Source: Hyphomicrobiales bacterium (lineage in GTDB: Bacteria; Pseudomonadota; Alphaproteobacteria; Rhizobiales; Devosiaceae). Taken from it: DNA of 64,000 nucleotides. This document shows, piece after piece, positions 62,913-64,000 of the stretch. The notes under the pieces are model-generated. The model was not told the DNA's origin, searched no databases, and worked only from the letters and a program-made list of their open reading frames with translations. Position 1 is the stretch's first letter; every line of letters begins with the position of its first letter. The position numbers were made by a program, and so were the translations under genes. Where the stretch lies: contig SEEL01000003.1 of the NCBI GenBank assembly GCA_004144345.1, positions 62,001 to 126,000 of the forward strand, read 5' to 3'.

Positions 62913-63149
62913 ATGCGTGTCAAAGTCCTGAGCCTGGCCCTTTTGGCCGCGATCGTTGCTTTGCCGGTTCCCGCCAGCCAGCTGCTGGCCGGGACGTTTT
63001 CCGCTCCCTCCCCGGCGGTGCAGATCGTCGCCGGGCACGAACATCTGGGCCTGCTGCTGCAGGATCCGTTCCTGATCGACCAGATGAGCTATGCCCGCCC
63101 GGCGAGCTTCATCGAGGTCGATGCAGGCGTCCCCTACGACCAGATCTAG
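62913..63149 (+). CDS. Small secreted hypothetical protein
   Basis: A 78-residue protein with a clear signal peptide, VLSLALLAAIVALPVPASQL, and a short mature part ending YARPASFIEVDAGVPYDQI. The ATG at 62913 has GGAG at eight bases, and an upstream GTG adds five residues. It is unrecognised. Its stop shares CTAG with the NUDIX gene. Confidence 0.7.
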   Translation: MRVKVLSLALLAAIVALPVPASQLLAGTFSAPSPAVQIVAGHEHLGLLLQDPFLIDQMSYARPASFIEVDAGVPYDQI

Positions 63150-63718
63150 CGAAAAACACCCTTCAGCTCAGCATATTGGAGCAGCAGGATGGTCTTGGCG
63201 TCGGCGATTTCGCCCGTCTCGATCATCCCGAGCGCCGTCGCGAAGGGGAGTTTAATGACTTCAATGTCCTCCCCTTCGTTGGCGAGCCCGCCGCCGGCGC
63301 TGATCAATCCCTCGACGATCCCGACATAAAGCGTCAGCCGTTCGGTCACCGAGCCGGGGCTCATGAAGCAGTCATAGGCCTTGGTCAGCTTGCCGACGCG
63401 ATAGCCGGTTTCCTCCTCCGCTTCCTTCCTCGCGCAGGTTTCCGGGTCGTCGCCCTCCAGCTTTCCGGCGCAGGCCTCGATCAGATAGGGCGGCTCGCCC
63501 CGGTAAAACGCCGGATAGCGGAACTGCCGGATCAGGATCACCGCCGCCGCAGCCACATCGCAGAGCAGCACCGCCGCGCCGTCGCCGCGGTCGTAAGTCT
63601 CGCGGATTTGCCGCTGCCACTCGCCATTTCGCCGCTTCAGATCGAATTCGTGGCGCTGAACGAGGCCCCATTTGTCGGCAAGAGTGGTTGTCGCCACCGG
63701 GCGCAGGAAGTCGGGCAA
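63146..63718 (-). CDS. NUDIX hydrolase (ADP-ribose pyrophosphatase-like)
   Basis: A 190-residue protein with a degenerate but recognisable Nudix box, GKLEGDDPETCARKEAEEET, then GYRVGKL. The following SPGSVTERLTLYVGIVE is typical of ADP-sugar or GDP-mannose pyrophosphatases. The C-terminus LLLQYAELKGVFR fits the YffH-like group. Substrate is inferred only. Confidence 0.9.
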   Translation of the reverse strand: MPDFLRPVATTTLADKWGLVQRHEFDLKRRNGEWQRQIRETYDRGDGAAVLLCDVAAAAVILIRQFRYPAFYRGEPPYLIEACAGKLEGDDPETCARKEAEEETGYRVGKLTKAYDCFMSPGSVTERLTLYVGIVEGLISAGGGLANEGEDIEVIKLPFATALGMIETGEIADAKTILLLQYAELKGVFR

Positions 63719-63840
63719 GTCAAAAACTCCAATGAGTGTGGAACTTTACATGGGCTGAATGGATTCTGAACGTCGGATTCAGGCCGTTTACATGGCGTTC
63801 ACCATAAAAACGCCGCCAACAACCGCGAAAGCTGCGCCCG

Positions 63841-64000
63841 ATGCACCGAATCGCCACCGCCATACTGATCACTGGAGCCGTGCTCGCCCTCAATGGCGGC
63901 ATGCTGCGAGATGCGTTTGCGCGCGAAGCAATCCTGATGCTCCCGGCGCCGCGCCTCGAAAGCCTCGATCCGGCCGGCAGCAAGAGCGCCAAGGTCTTGA
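63841..64000 (+). CDS. Secreted or periplasmic protein, 3' end beyond window (possibly MsrA-like)
   Basis: The first 53 codons encode a signal-peptide-like start, TAILITGAVLALNGGMLRDA, then REAILMLPAPRLESLDPAG and a lysine-rich stretch to the edge. The pattern of a leader, a proline-rich spacer and SKSAKVL resembles the opening of exported methionine sulfoxide reductase A, but the catalytic region is beyond the window. The family is a guess. Confidence 0.4.
   Translation, partial: MHRIATAILITGAVLALNGGMLRDAFAREAILMLPAPRLESLDPAGSKSAKVL

Noticed and set aside
63720-63992. Minus-strand 90-codon frame at the right edge
   Set aside because: Antisense to the secreted protein start on the plus strand, arginine/serine-rich, with no domain.
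1-64000. CRISPR array, rRNA genes or insertion-sequence transposases
   Set aside because: No regularly spaced direct repeats, no rRNA-like stretches and no transposase motifs were seen in the window.

Overview
The window is a high-GC alphaproteobacterial chromosome segment. The gene content fits Hyphomicrobiales, and Devosia or a close relative is my best guess. The pointers are a hemC-hemD-Mic60-hemY cluster, an rsmB-heparinase-purH block, the large NAD-glutamate dehydrogenase, a DUF1674 (SDHAF4-like) protein and rhizobial-type palindromic repeats. No rRNA or species marker is present, so the genus is an inference.

Layout. 1-2.7 kb: dipeptide/oligopeptide ABC transporter (ATPase cut by the window edge, plus two permeases). 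2.8-3.6 kb: a GAF protein and a small unknown gene. 3.6-10 kb: a sugar catabolic operon on the minus strand (Gfo/Idh dehydrogenase, TIM-barrel isomerase, binding protein, two CUT1 permeases) divergent from a LacI-type regulator, with two operator-like palindromes between them. 10-11.3 kb: an S33 peptidase. 11.5 kb: tRNA-Val(CAC) followed by a duplicated 36-bp piece of its 3' end.

11.6-21.2 kb is an integrated accessory island. Its base composition is visibly lower in GC and its codon use differs. It carries a PaeR7I/XhoI-type restriction-modification pair, a SIR2-HerA antiphage module with a tightly linked KTSC-domain gene, and an uncharacterised protein with polymerase-palm-like motifs plus a small unknown partner. 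It ends with a tyrosine recombinase next to tRNA-Thr(CGT). This is the accessory region most worth study.

21.3-64 kb is core chromosome. It holds haem synthesis and the bacterial mitofilin, tsaD and gpsA, small conserved genes, htpX, rsmB, a heparinase-like gene, and purH behind a ZTP riboswitch. It also holds NAD-GDH and a leucine biosynthesis region (leuC, leuD, leuB interspersed with small enzymes). After these come deoD/argC, a flavin monooxygenase, an ABC exporter, asd, an EamA permease, carbonic anhydrase and a NUDIX hydrolase. At least three intergenic regions carry a GC-rich palindromic repeat family. Seven of eleven convergent gene pairs overlap by exactly four bases at a CTAG/CTAA/TTAG stop-stop junction.
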